From: CALAGB01 sp963789565
Lineage (GTDB): Bacteria > Chloroflexota > Chloroflexia > Thermomicrobiales > Thermomicrobiaceae
NCBI GenBank assembly: GCA_963789565.1
Contig: CAWBKX010000002.1
Coordinates: 682,001 to 746,000, forward strand
DNA: 64,000 nucleotides
Direction: 5' to 3'
This document shows positions 17,018 to 25,500 of the stretch, in pieces. The notes below the pieces were generated by a model that had not been told where the DNA came from, searched no databases, and saw only the letters and a list, made by a program, of their open reading frames with translations. The stretch's first letter is position 1; the number at the start of each line of letters is the position of its first letter. Made by a program: the position numbers and the translations under genes.

Positions 17018-17527
17018 CTATTTTCGCATTTCGAAGACAACGTGAGCGATTTCCGGGAGGATCAATTTCTCCATGGCGAGTCCCACCGCGTTGGAGGAGC
17101 CCGGCGTCAGGAATACGACGGTGTCGCCGATGACTCCAGCCGTGGCGCGACTCAGCATCGCCGCGGCACCAATCTCGTCAAAGCTCAACATGCGAAATAT
17201 CTCGCCAAAGCCATCGAGCTGCTTTTCAAGTCGGCGGCTGACGGTGTCAAACGTGGTGTCGCGACGCGCGATGCCAGTGCCTCCATTGAAAATCACGGCA
17301 TCGCAATCCCCACGGTCGACCAGATCGGTGAGAATGTCGTCGATCTGGTCCGGCTCATCCTTGACGATGCGGTAGTGCACGATCTCGTGCCCACTCTCGG
17401 AAAGCCGTTGCTTGATCAACTGTCCGCTGCGGTCAGTCTCCTCGGTTCGGGTGTCACTCACGGTTATGACCGCACAGCGCACGTGATCCGGCGCTTGCGA
17501 ACGATGCTCTTCAACCGACGCACTCAT
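17018..17527 (-). CDS. moaB: MoaB/Mog family molybdenum cofactor protein
   Basis: A 169-residue member of the MoaB/MogA family, which adenylylates molybdopterin before metal insertion. AVITVSDTR at the start, the motif NGGTGIARRDTT, and FRMLSFDEIGAAAMLSRATAG followed by LPGS-like LTPGSSNAV are diagnostic. It begins 15 nt after yraN and is probably cotranscribed with rplS-rnhB-yraN. MoaA lies 5 kb away, so the cofactor genes are dispersed. Confidence 0.93.
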   Translation of the reverse strand: MSASVEEHRSQAPDHVRCAVITVSDTRTEETDRSGQLIKQRLSESGHEIVHYRIVKDEPDQIDDILTDLVDRGDCDAVIFNGGTGIARRDTTFDTVSRRLEKQLDGFGEIFRMLSFDEIGAAAMLSRATAGVIGDTVVFLTPGSSNAVGLAMEKLILPEIAHVVFEMRK

Positions 17528-17542
17528 GAGTGGCCCCTTTCA

Positions 17543-17917
17543 TCATCCGGTACTGCATGCATTCCGCACATGTGTCACTCGCTGCACTTCTCCGGACGGC
17601 CCGATCGTTATGGCGATCAAATCCACGCGCCACATTCGATCCAGGTGTTCCGGGTGTTCGGCGACGTATTGCTCCCCCAGCATCAGGAGCCGCTCCGCCT
17701 TGGCGTCATCGATCGCCTCCTCAGCGGCGCCGCGCCGGGCACCGCGACGCGTCTTGACCTCGACGAAGACCAGCACATCGCCATCCAGCGCGACAAGATC
17801 GAGCTCGCCGCCCCGTACGCGCCACTTGCGTTCGACGAGAATCCAGCCGAGGTCCCCGAGGCGACGCTCCGCATACCTCTCACCCGAGTCACCGAGTGTT
17901 TGTTTGCGGGTGCTCAC
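17543..17917 (-). CDS. yraN: YraN family (UPF0102) endonuclease-like protein
   Basis: A 124-residue UPF0102 protein with a restriction-endonuclease-like fold. GERYAERRL leads to the nuclease-like core with Glu in RGGELDLVALDG and the FVEVKTRR signature. Its cellular role is poorly known. The start is GTG, whose last two bases and following A form the rnhB stop (GTGA overlap), indicating translational coupling. An N-terminally longer frame runs through rnhB and is not supported. Confidence 0.9.
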   Translation of the reverse strand: MSTRKQTLGDSGERYAERRLGDLGWILVERKWRVRGGELDLVALDGDVLVFVEVKTRRGARRGAAEEAIDDAKAERLLMLGEQYVAEHPEHLDRMWRVDLIAITIGPSGEVQRVTHVRNACSTG

Positions 17918-18567
17918 GCGTCCGAGTCGATTAGGAGCGAGTCGCGTTCGACGAGCTCGCGCACCGGCCGAAACGACCGTCGATGATGCGGAGTCGGACC
18001 GCAACGACGCAACGCGTCGAGATGACTCGCCGTTCCATAGCCCACGTTGTGATCCCAGTCATATTCCGGGTGTCGACACGCCAGGCGACGCATGAGGGCG
18101 TCGCGAGCCTCCTTGGCCAGGATCGATGCGCACGCCACCGAAAGGCAGATGGCGTCGCCGTCGATGACACCACTGAATGGACCGTCCCTGAACTCGGGCA
18201 TTAATGGACCGTCGATGATGGCATGCTGCCATGCGCCGAGCCGATCGAGCGCCCGCCGCATGGCCAGCATCGTGGCGACACGGATATTGAACTGGTCGAT
18301 CTCTCGACGTGATGCTGCCGCGACGGCAGTGGCAACAGCATATCCGTGAATTTCCATCGCCAGCTCACGCCGACGAGAGGCTGACAGTGTCTTTGAATCA
18401 CGCACGCCAGGGAGTTCAATGACATCGGATGGCAGAATGCAGGCAGCGGCGACAACCGGCCCAGCCAAACACCCACGACCCACCTCATCAACACCAGCGA
18501 CGAGCGTGAGGCCGCGGCTCCAATGTGCCGCTTCGAGCGTCGTGTCCGGCATCCGCATCTCAGGCAC
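17914..18567 (-). CDS. rnhB: Ribonuclease HII
   Basis: A 217-residue RNase HII that removes ribonucleotides from DNA-RNA hybrids. GVDEVGRG (Asp27, Glu28), Asp119 in IIDG and the Asp in ILAKEARDAL form the metal site. The GxG segment and the conserved YDWDHNVGYGT are present. GTG at 18567 has GGGAG only 3 nt upstream. An ATG three codons later is an alternative. The order rplS-rnhB-yraN is the common bacterial arrangement. Confidence 0.96.
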   Translation of the reverse strand: MPEMRMPDTTLEAAHWSRGLTLVAGVDEVGRGCLAGPVVAAACILPSDVIELPGVRDSKTLSASRRRELAMEIHGYAVATAVAAASRREIDQFNIRVATMLAMRRALDRLGAWQHAIIDGPLMPEFRDGPFSGVIDGDAICLSVACASILAKEARDALMRRLACRHPEYDWDHNVGYGTASHLDALRRCGPTPHHRRSFRPVRELVERDSLLIDSDA

Positions 18568-18642
18568 ACGATCTCCCGCATATGACGACGCGGCGCACCG
18601 GGCGCCGCGTTTCGTGACTCAATCTCGGTGATGCTTCAAAGT

Positions 18643-19014
18643 CTAGCGAATGTAGCTGCCCGCCGGACGACGTCGCTCTCGGATACGCGCGGCGCGTCCC
18701 GTTCGACCACGGAGGAAGTACAGGCGCGCGCGACGGACGCGACCGTTACGCAACACTTCGATGCGGTCAACTCGCGGTGCATGAATCGGGAATGTTCGCT
18801 CGACTCCGATGCCGTGCGAGGCAATACGGCGAACGGTGAAATTCTCGTTGATCCCGCCGCCTCGACGCCGAATGACGACGCCCTCAAATGGCTGGACGCG
18901 CTCCCGGGTTCCTTCGACGACTTTGACGTGCACGCGAACGGTGTCGCCGGCCCCAAAATGTGGAACGTCATCTCTTAATTGCTCGCGCTCAATGCTCCTG
19001 ATTACGTCTACCAT
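18643..19014 (-). CDS. rplS: 50S ribosomal protein L19
   Basis: A 123-residue L19, which sits at the 30S-50S interface. The core GDTVRVHVKVVEGTRER followed by EGVVIRRRGGGINENFTVR, GIGVERTFP and RRARLYFLRGRTGRAARI matches the family. GAGGGG precedes the ATG. It heads the operon with rnhB, yraN and moaB, driven by a promoter inside the end of the upstream metH-type gene. Confidence 0.97.
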   Translation of the reverse strand: MVDVIRSIEREQLRDDVPHFGAGDTVRVHVKVVEGTRERVQPFEGVVIRRRGGGINENFTVRRIASHGIGVERTFPIHAPRVDRIEVLRNGRVRRARLYFLRGRTGRAARIRERRRPAGSYIR

Positions 19015-19080
19015 GACCCCTCAGCTCCGTGTTCGCGTTGTTCGAAGGCACACCTACCCCGCCCAACGCGGGACCTGCGG

Positions 19081-19110
19081 AGTATAGCAGCCGAGCCGTC
19101 AGGCGAGCAA
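19081..19110 (-). promoter_or_regulatory. Promoter of the rplS-rnhB-yraN operon
   Basis: TTGCTC (19110-19105) and TATACT (19086-19081) are 18 nt apart on the minus strand, with an extended TGC before the -10 hexamer. The core TGCTATACTCCGCA is identical to that of the tRNA-Val promoter. The -35 lies within the last codons of the neighbouring gene. Confidence 0.7.
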
Positions 19111-20982
19111 ACGCGCGGAAAGGCTGCGATCGTCAATCACATCGAGTACCTCAGCGGCCACCTCGTACCGCCCGAACGACGGCATGATATAGATGCCGTG
19201 GACGACGTCGCGAGCTGAGAGCACCAATTCCTGCGCGAGTTTGACCCCTTCTTTTCGTCCTTCGCTCCCTGCCGAGCGCATGCGGTCGCGCGCTTCTTCA
19301 GTCAGCGTAATACCTGGTACCTCGTTGTGTAGAAACTCGGCATGGCGATGACTCTGCAGAGGAAGAACACCGAGCAAGATCGGCACTCCTATCTCACCGA
19401 AGATCGACGTATACGTGTTCAGGAACGTATTCCACGTCGAGATGTCGAAGACCGGCTGCGTCATGACCAGATCGGCGCCCGCTTCCAGTTTGCGATTGAG
19501 TCGCCGGGCTTCCTCCTCGAGATCGGGCCGAGTGGGATCGGCCGCGACCGCAACCGTGAAGCTGGCCATCTGACCGATCGAGGCTCCCGCTGCATCCACA
19601 CCCCGGTTGAACGATTTAATGACACGCACCAGACCGATGGAATCGACGTCATATACGGGCGTGGCGTTCGGGTAGTCACCCAGACTCGGCGGGTCACCTG
19701 TTAGCGCGATGATGTTGCGCACTCCGAGCGCGTGTGCGCCGATGAGATCCGATTGCAGTCCCATTAGATTTCGGTCGCGCGTGGTGAAGTGCAGAATTGT
19801 CTCGACGCCAACTTGGTCTTGGATCAAGTAACACAGCGTCAAAGCGCTCATGCGAACCCGCGCCATGGGGCTGTCGGCGATGTTGATAAAGTCGACGCCT
19901 GAATCCTTCAGAAGCTGGGCTCCCGCGAGAGATTTCCGCGGATTGAGTCCCTTGGGTGGATCGATTTCGACGCTGACGACGAATTCATTGCCCAACTTTT
20001 GAGCGAACTGAGTGGGGCCGTCCGGCGCGAGGAGTTCTCGCTGGCGGGATTGTCCAATCTCGATGCGATCTTGGTCTCGTTCGGGATGAACGATGCGCAA
20101 GGAATCGAGCGCATCGCGCATGGCACGGATATGCGTTGGCGTCGTGCCGCAACAACCACCCACGATCGCCAGCCCCTCGTCGGCCGCCTCGCGCGCGTAC
20201 TGAGCGAAATACTCGGGAGAAGATGGGTAGATGACGCGGCCACCTACGTCCATCGGCCAGCCCGCGTTCGGCTGACCTGAAATGTGTACCCCTGGACCCG
20301 CCATTCGCCGAAATGCCGTAAGCACGTCCATCGTATGCCGTGGACCAACACTGCAGTTGACACCGATGACGTTCGGACCCAACTCGCTCAGCGTCGTCAC
20401 CACCTCGCGTGGCGAGCTCCCGCCGATGGTGCGGCCATCACGCGTGAACGTCATCTGGGCCACGATCGGCAAATCCGAAACCTCTCGAGCTGCCAGGATG
20501 GCCTCGGTCATTTCCGCCAGAGAGGGGATGGTCTCGATGATGAGAAGATCGACGCCTCCCTCGAGAAGTGCCGCTATTTGCTCGCGAAATGCGGCGCGAA
20601 CTTGGTCCGGGTTCGCGGTTCCGATCGGTGGGAGAGTGCGACCGGTCGGTCCAACAGAACCGGCAACCAGAACCGGTTGTCCCGATATTTCGCGCGCCTC
20701 ACGCGAGTTTCGAGCAGCTTTTCGGTTGATCTCGCGCACGTGGGCGGAGAGTCCGAACTGCTCGAGCTTGAATCGGTTGGCTCCGAAGGAGTTGGTTTCG
20801 ATGACCTCGGACCCGGCGGCAATGTACTCCCGGTGAATATCGACGACCAACGCGGGATGACTGAGGTTAACTTCATCGAAACACGTGTCGAAGGGGATGC
20901 CGCGCTCGTAGAGGAGCGTTCCCATGGCGCCGTCACACAGGATGACGCCACGTCCCAGGCGATCGAGGAACGGATTTGCCAT
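19099..20982 (-). CDS. Bifunctional homocysteine S-methyltransferase / methylenetetrahydrofolate reductase
   Basis: A 627-residue fusion. Residues 1-295 are a homocysteine methyltransferase: LCDGAMGTLLYERG, GVNCSVGP and GGCCGTTPTHI supply the three zinc cysteines. Residues 320-627 are a MetF-type reductase: VSVEIDPPKG, HFTTRDRNL, IALTGDPPS and TQPVFD are recognisable. Such fusions (as in Bacillus YitJ) make methyl-folate and move a methyl group to homocysteine for methionine synthesis. GGATAGA precedes the ATG. No SAM riboswitch was seen in the short leader. Confidence 0.95.
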   Translation of the reverse strand: MANPFLDRLGRGVILCDGAMGTLLYERGIPFDTCFDEVNLSHPALVVDIHREYIAAGSEVIETNSFGANRFKLEQFGLSAHVREINRKAARNSREAREISGQPVLVAGSVGPTGRTLPPIGTANPDQVRAAFREQIAALLEGGVDLLIIETIPSLAEMTEAILAAREVSDLPIVAQMTFTRDGRTIGGSSPREVVTTLSELGPNVIGVNCSVGPRHTMDVLTAFRRMAGPGVHISGQPNAGWPMDVGGRVIYPSSPEYFAQYAREAADEGLAIVGGCCGTTPTHIRAMRDALDSLRIVHPERDQDRIEIGQSRQRELLAPDGPTQFAQKLGNEFVVSVEIDPPKGLNPRKSLAGAQLLKDSGVDFINIADSPMARVRMSALTLCYLIQDQVGVETILHFTTRDRNLMGLQSDLIGAHALGVRNIIALTGDPPSLGDYPNATPVYDVDSIGLVRVIKSFNRGVDAAGASIGQMASFTVAVAADPTRPDLEEEARRLNRKLEAGADLVMTQPVFDISTWNTFLNTYTSIFGEIGVPILLGVLPLQSHRHAEFLHNEVPGITLTEEARDRMRSAGSEGRKEGVKLAQELVLSARDVVHGIYIMPSFGRYEVAAEVLDVIDDRSLSARLLA

Positions 20983-21039
20983 GAGTTCTATCCAATCCAG
21001 GACTCGCGGGCTCTTGAAATCGCGTGATTACTCACGAGA

Positions 21040-21067
21040 ATTGTAGCATCGTAAATCTTCAGTCGAA
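21040..21067 (-). promoter_or_regulatory. Probable promoter of the homocysteine methyltransferase/MTHFR gene
   Basis: TTCGAC (21067-21062) and TACAAT (21045-21040) are 16 nt apart on the minus strand, with an extended TGC before the -10 hexamer. The start codon follows about 50 nt downstream of the expected transcription start. Confidence 0.45.
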
Positions 21068-21255
21068 TTCGCATCTCAATTGCGTTTCAAAATGGGATCG
21101 TCGGATTGCGCTCCGAACGTGAATTGGGTATGGTGTCTATATACAATCCAATCAGCAGCGGACCGGAGCGCATGCCACTCTCAACTATGTCTCTTTTTGC
21201 TCCACAACCGCGACGCAGTGCGTACGTTTAAGGGTTAGGGTACGGAGGACCTCGC

Positions 21256-21876
21256 ATGAGTGGCTATGTGGCTGTTCCAGTTGACGAGGCCACTTGGGTA
21301 AGCCGAGCGAAAGAAGGTGACCAGGCAGCGTTCGAAATCATATTCCAGCGCTACGAGCGACAGATCTACGGGTTCATTTATCGCATGATGGGGAATCCGG
21401 AAGACGCGAATGATCTGACGCAAGAATGCTTCATTCGAGCTTACAAAGCGCTCCCGCAGACGTCGCTGGATTTGAACGTGTCGGCCTGGCTACATCGAAT
21501 TGCTTCCAACGCATGTCTTGATGTCCTCCGCCGCCGTCAGCGCATTCGCTGGCTGCCCTGGGAATCGCATAAGCATGAGCACTTGCTGCACGGCAAGCCT
21601 CTGGACGATCCAGAGCGCAATGCCATCAGCAACGAGACCCAGGTCATTGTCCAGGGTGTGCTGAACCTCATGAGTCCACGCAACCGCATGGCCCTCGTTT
21701 TGCGCGAATACGAGGGGATGTCTTGCGAAGACATCGGCGAGATCATGGGGCTGTCACGTTCCGCGGTAAAGTCCGTCCTTTTCAGGGGCCGTGAAGAGTT
21801 CCGAAAAGTGTATCGGACCATGGAGGATGACGAGTCGGCATGTTCCGGCGAGAATGTGAGTCTATCCGACCACTGA
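21256..21876 (+). CDS. ECF-type RNA polymerase sigma factor
   Basis: A 206-residue sigma-70 family protein with only regions 2 and 4. Region 2 (about 20-90) contains IYGFIYRMMGNPEDANDLTQE, and region 4 (about 130-185) contains SPRNRMALVLREYEGMSCED and the helix-turn-helix IGEIMGLSRSAVKSVLFRGRE. It directs polymerase to a small regulon and is presumably held inactive by the overlapping downstream anti-sigma factor. GGAGG lies 6-7 nt before the ATG. An AT-rich stretch 100-130 nt upstream with TATATACAAT may hold the promoter, possibly autoregulated. Confidence 0.95.
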   Translation: MSGYVAVPVDEATWVSRAKEGDQAAFEIIFQRYERQIYGFIYRMMGNPEDANDLTQECFIRAYKALPQTSLDLNVSAWLHRIASNACLDVLRRRQRIRWLPWESHKHEHLLHGKPLDDPERNAISNETQVIVQGVLNLMSPRNRMALVLREYEGMSCEDIGEIMGLSRSAVKSVLFRGREEFRKVYRTMEDDESACSGENVSLSDH

Positions 21877-23519
21877 TCTCGGCTTTTTTCGATGGGGACC
21901 TTACCCCGTCGGAAAGCACCATCCTTCACAAACACCTTGCGGACTGCACGGAATGTCGGGCGATCGTTGATGAATATCAGCGCATCCGCTCGGATATTCG
22001 GGAATTGCCGCAGAACACTCCCCCCGACAACCTCGCCAACACCGTTTGGTCCGAAACGGTCAAGCGTCCGCGGCCGACCGGTATACGCCGGTTCTTTGGC
22101 GCGACGACTGCTAAGGTCGGCTTGTCGACGGTGGCTGCCCTGGCTATCCTGGCGGTCATCAGTGCATTCCTCGTCGTTCGAGGCTACAACCAGGGTATAA
22201 CCCCATCGATCGCAAGCTCCGAGCCCACCACCTCTCAAAATTGGCCGGTCTACCAGCCCGTCAAGATCGTGTTCAACAAGCCGATGAACCATCAGTCCGT
22301 GGAAGACAATCTGCAGATCTGGCCGCCCGGCGAGCGCGATCGCATCCCGATGAGCTGGCAAGGAAACACATTGGTATTGGGATCAAGCTCATCACAAAGC
22401 ACGCTTTTTCTGCCTGATACGGCCTATCAAGTCGTGGTTTTAGGGACGGCGCAGGATGCCTATGGGCATGCTCTTGGCCAGACCTGGTCGATTTCGTTCA
22501 CCACCAGTACGGTGGCACAGAGCCAGACTCCCACTCCAACGGCAACCTCGACGGAGAATCCGACGACACAGCCGACGCATGAACCTGCAATCGCCGCTGT
22601 CTCTCCGACCCCGACCAAGACTTCGAATGACGGCGCGCAATCGACAGCCACTTCTGGAGGCACCGGGAGCGATCAGGGCTCGACTGGACAAGCGACGCCA
22701 ACCGCTCCGGCATCCACTCCGACGGCAACTCAGAGCACTGCTCCGACACCGACAGCCACGCCAACCAAGACTGCGACCGCGACAAGCACCGCCACGACGC
22801 AGCCTACGCCGACTGTCACACCGCCGCCTGCGACGCCCACGGTAGCCAGCACTCCAACTGAGACTCCTGCAACACCGGTTGCAACGCCTGCGGCAACGCC
22901 TACCGAAACCCAAGTCGCGGACGCATCGCCCACGGCCGACGTCATCGCGGTAAACGGAGCATTTGGAAGCGTCTATTGGGCTCACCAGGACGTTCAGAAT
23001 AAACTGGGTGCGCCGACCGATGTCGAGGCCGCCATGAACGCCTCGGAGCTCGGGTTCCAACGCGGCACTATGTATGAGCGCTACGACACGGGCGAGATTT
23101 ACGTGTTCTTCTCCAGCAATCAGTGGAGCCCTGCCGTCGACAACTGGACGCCCGCGGATGGCGAAGGCGGCGGAGCCGGGCCCGACGCTGGGTTGTGGAT
23201 TCCGAAGAAAGCGTTCTGGAAGGTCTGGAGCAGCGATCCAAATCGTGCGGCCACCATTGGGTACGCCGTGGATCAAGACGCTCACTTGATGGACAATGGT
23301 GGCGGCAGTGTCCAGCCGTTCGCCCACGGCATCATGCTCTACAGCGATCAGGGCTTTGTCTACGTCGTATATGACGACGGCACCTGGGCGCTCTACCCGG
23401 ACACGTCGGGACACGGCGACCTGCTGACCCCGACACCGATACCCGATTCAACCGGAACGCCGGCAACCGCCACGCCGACTGACACGCCCACCGATACAAC
23501 TGGCGCATCGCAGCCATAA
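21840..23519 (+). CDS. Mosaic transmembrane anti-sigma factor with Ig-like domain, Thr/Pro linker and LGFP-like C-terminal domain
   Basis: A 559-residue protein overlapping the sigma gene by 37 nt. Residues 1-45 form a zinc anti-sigma motif (His32-x3-Cys36-x2-Cys39). One membrane helix follows (about 95-113). Outside the cell lie an SbsA-type Ig-like domain (about 135-222, PVKIVFNKPMN...), a Thr/Pro/Ala-rich linker (about 224-365), a C-terminal domain (about 366-510) that begins with LGFP-like repeats (KLGAPTD, ELGFQRG) and a second Pro/Thr tail. The N-terminus should bind the sigma factor, while the extracellular part may contact wall or glycan. GGAGG precedes the ATG by 12 nt. The domain combination is unusual and the trigger is unknown. 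Confidence 0.88.
   Translation: MFRRECESIRPLISAFFDGDLTPSESTILHKHLADCTECRAIVDEYQRIRSDIRELPQNTPPDNLANTVWSETVKRPRPTGIRRFFGATTAKVGLSTVAALAILAVISAFLVVRGYNQGITPSIASSEPTTSQNWPVYQPVKIVFNKPMNHQSVEDNLQIWPPGERDRIPMSWQGNTLVLGSSSSQSTLFLPDTAYQVVVLGTAQDAYGHALGQTWSISFTTSTVAQSQTPTPTATSTENPTTQPTHEPAIAAVSPTPTKTSNDGAQSTATSGGTGSDQGSTGQATPTAPASTPTATQSTAPTPTATPTKTATATSTATTQPTPTVTPPPATPTVASTPTETPATPVATPAATPTETQVADASPTADVIAVNGAFGSVYWAHQDVQNKLGAPTDVEAAMNASELGFQRGTMYERYDTGEIYVFFSSNQWSPAVDNWTPADGEGGGAGPDAGLWIPKKAFWKVWSSDPNRAATIGYAVDQDAHLMDNGGGSVQPFAHGIMLYSDQGFVYVVYDDGTWALYPDTSGHGDLLTPTPIPDSTGTPATATPTDTPTDTTGASQP
22507..22930 (+). repeat. Low-complexity Thr/Pro/Ala-coding region
   Basis: About 420 nt of near-repetitive ACN and CCN codons encode the extracellular linker of the anti-sigma factor. 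Copies such as CCGACACCGACAGCCACGCC recur imperfectly, so length variation between strains would be expected. Long open frames on the opposite strand here arise from this composition. Confidence 0.8.
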
Positions 23520-23571
23520 AGCGCGGACTCTTGCTAACCTGAGCTTCACGTCGCGGAGCACTCACCCGACA

Positions 23572-24507
23572 TCAGAGATTGCCGAAGATCACGGCGAGCA
23601 CATCGTAGATTACGTGCGTCACCATCGACGCCGTCGTGTTCACGCGTTTGCGCTCCAGACCAAGTAGGACGCCGACGAGGAAGATGCCAACTATCGTGAA
23701 GCTGATGCCATATTGGATGTGCAATGACGCGAATACGATCGACGTGAACACGATCCCATAACGCGGCTGAATCGCCCCACGAAACAGGATCTCCTCCCCC
23801 GCCCCCGCGGATATACCAAGCAAGACCGCGCCGCCGATCGATGATAGGTTCGCCGTCATGTTGGTTAGGTTGTTCGAGATCTGCTTGTCGAGGTTCGGTT
23901 CAAGATAGTAGGTGAGGATTCCGGTGATGAACGTCACCGTGAACAGGACCACGACCATCGCGACGGCGCGGCCCAACTGTTGGCGGGTGAGCGATTTGAG
24001 CCCCAGGCGATCAGTCGCGTCGCGAAAACGCCGGTTCATCAAGAAGCCAACACCGAAGTATGCGATGAAGATCAGGGCAACAGCTTGGGATACGAGCTCG
24101 GTGCCGCTCACCGATCCGATATCGAGGTTGGCATCGGACCTCAACGAGATCCCGCCCGAATAAACAGCCGTTGCAAGCAGGGTTGAGAGGCCGATCATGT
24201 CGGCGGGTGACGCTGGATCGAACGGCATGAACCGCGAGAGGAACCTGCGCACCGGGGGGATCAAGGGGATTCCGATTGCCATACCAGTCGCGGCACCGAT
24301 GACGTTGTTGGACGCGATCGATCCGCGATCGCCGTTGAGATTGACGACCATCGACGTCACGGCCACGAGAATGGTAATTCCACTGACCAAACCAGCTACG
24401 ATGAGGAGTGCCACCCGGAGCTCTTTGATGCGCTCTGCCGCGTGTGCCCAAGCCGACACACCGGCGACAATCGCAACCAGAAACGCGAACTCTAGAACTA
24501 CGGCCAA
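23572..24507 (-). CDS. CPBP family intramembrane metalloprotease
   Basis: A 311-residue membrane protein with about eight hydrophobic helices. The C-terminal CPBP (Abi) domain holds EEILFRG, then FASLHIQYG and THVIYD, giving the Glu/His residues of the Rce1-like site. Bacterial members process peptides or act in bacteriocin immunity, and the target here is unknown. The start appears to be TTG with AAGGGC upstream. It lies convergent to the anti-sigma gene and divergent from parB, with 119 nt between the latter starts. Confidence 0.85.
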   Translation of the reverse strand: MAVVLEFAFLVAIVAGVSAWAHAAERIKELRVALLIVAGLVSGITILVAVTSMVVNLNGDRGSIASNNVIGAATGMAIGIPLIPPVRRFLSRFMPFDPASPADMIGLSTLLATAVYSGGISLRSDANLDIGSVSGTELVSQAVALIFIAYFGVGFLMNRRFRDATDRLGLKSLTRQQLGRAVAMVVVLFTVTFITGILTYYLEPNLDKQISNNLTNMTANLSSIGGAVLLGISAGAGEEILFRGAIQPRYGIVFTSIVFASLHIQYGISFTIVGIFLVGVLLGLERKRVNTTASMVTHVIYDVLAVIFGNL

Positions 24508-24626
24508 TCAAGCTGCCCTTCAAGCGGTGGTCCGAGTGCGGGACCACGGCTGATTATAGACCGATGTCGTCCATGCCCCGTGTTACACTCAGTCGGCAGC
24601 GGCATACACATCTACGGGGGGAAAGA

Positions 24627-25490
24627 ATGGCCCAGCGAAGAGGCGGACTTGGACGTGGGCTTGATGCGCTGATTCAGTCCCATTCCGATGTGGCTGGAGG
24701 TGTGCAGGAACTCGACATCGACGCCGTTACCCCCAACCCCTTTCAACCACGCGAAACATTTGACTCTTCAGCGCTCGAGGAACTGGCCGGGTCGATTCGT
24801 GAGCACGGCATCTTGCAGCCCATCATCGTCTCACGAGCCTCGAATGACGCTCCATACCAAATCGTGGCAGGTGAGCGGCGCTGGCGTGCGGCCAGAACGG
24901 CGGGACTTCGAACCGTCCCAGCCATCATTCGCGATTCGAGCCCGCGCGAAATGCTGGAGATGGCGCTCATCGAGAACGTTCAGCGAGCCGACCTCTCCGT
25001 CATCGAAGAAGCGAGCGCCTATCGGCAGCTGACAGACGAGTTTGGGCTGACCCAGGCAGAAGTCGCCAATCGCGTCGGCAAGAGTCGCGTCGCCGTAACC
25101 AACGCGCTCCGCATCCTGCAGGCGCCTGACGAAATCAAGGTGGCTGTCCTATCGCGCAAGATCAGCGAGGGACATGCGAGAGCACTGCTCGGTCTTGAGC
25201 TCAAGGTCGATCAGCTTGCGGCATTGCAGGTCGTGACGACGCGTGGTCTGAACGTGCGTCAGACGGAGCTCCTCGTTCGACAGTGGCATTCAGCGCGACC
25301 GTCACCGTCACCCACGAAGGCAAACCCGGACCCGGTCGATCAGCACGTCGTGGATCGATTTCGTACCGCGCTGGGAACCAAGGTCGAGCTCCAGCATGGT
25401 CGCAAGGGCGGCCGGATTGTGATCCACTACTACTCCGACGAGGAGTTAGACGGTCTCTACAAGCGCATCGTCGGCGAGGACGATCTGTAG
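24627..25490 (+). CDS. parB: ParB/Spo0J family chromosome partitioning protein
   Basis: A 287-residue ParB. The start RRGGLGRGLDALI is the usual N-terminal ParA-contact segment. The ParB_N CTPase domain (about 25-120) has NPFQPRETF, REHGILQPIIV and VAGERRWRAAR. The helix-turn-helix region (about 135-165, LTQAEVANRVGKSRVAV) binds parS. The start is the ATG after GGGGGAAAG. An upstream in-frame extension of 61 codons is not supported. No parA lies beside it and no parS-like 16-mer was noticed, so this is either the chromosomal ParB with a distant parA or an orphan. Confidence 0.93.
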   Translation: MAQRRGGLGRGLDALIQSHSDVAGGVQELDIDAVTPNPFQPRETFDSSALEELAGSIREHGILQPIIVSRASNDAPYQIVAGERRWRAARTAGLRTVPAIIRDSSPREMLEMALIENVQRADLSVIEEASAYRQLTDEFGLTQAEVANRVGKSRVAVTNALRILQAPDEIKVAVLSRKISEGHARALLGLELKVDQLAALQVVTTRGLNVRQTELLVRQWHSARPSPSPTKANPDPVDQHVVDRFRTALGTKVELQHGRKGGRIVIHYYSDEELDGLYKRIVGEDDL

Positions 25491-25500
25491 CCCGCCCACT

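Noticed and set aside
22440..23414. Long Arg/Cys-rich open frame opposite the anti-sigma gene
   Set aside because: It mirrors the Thr/Pro codon repeats of the plus strand, has low complexity and lacks family resemblance and a ribosome binding site.
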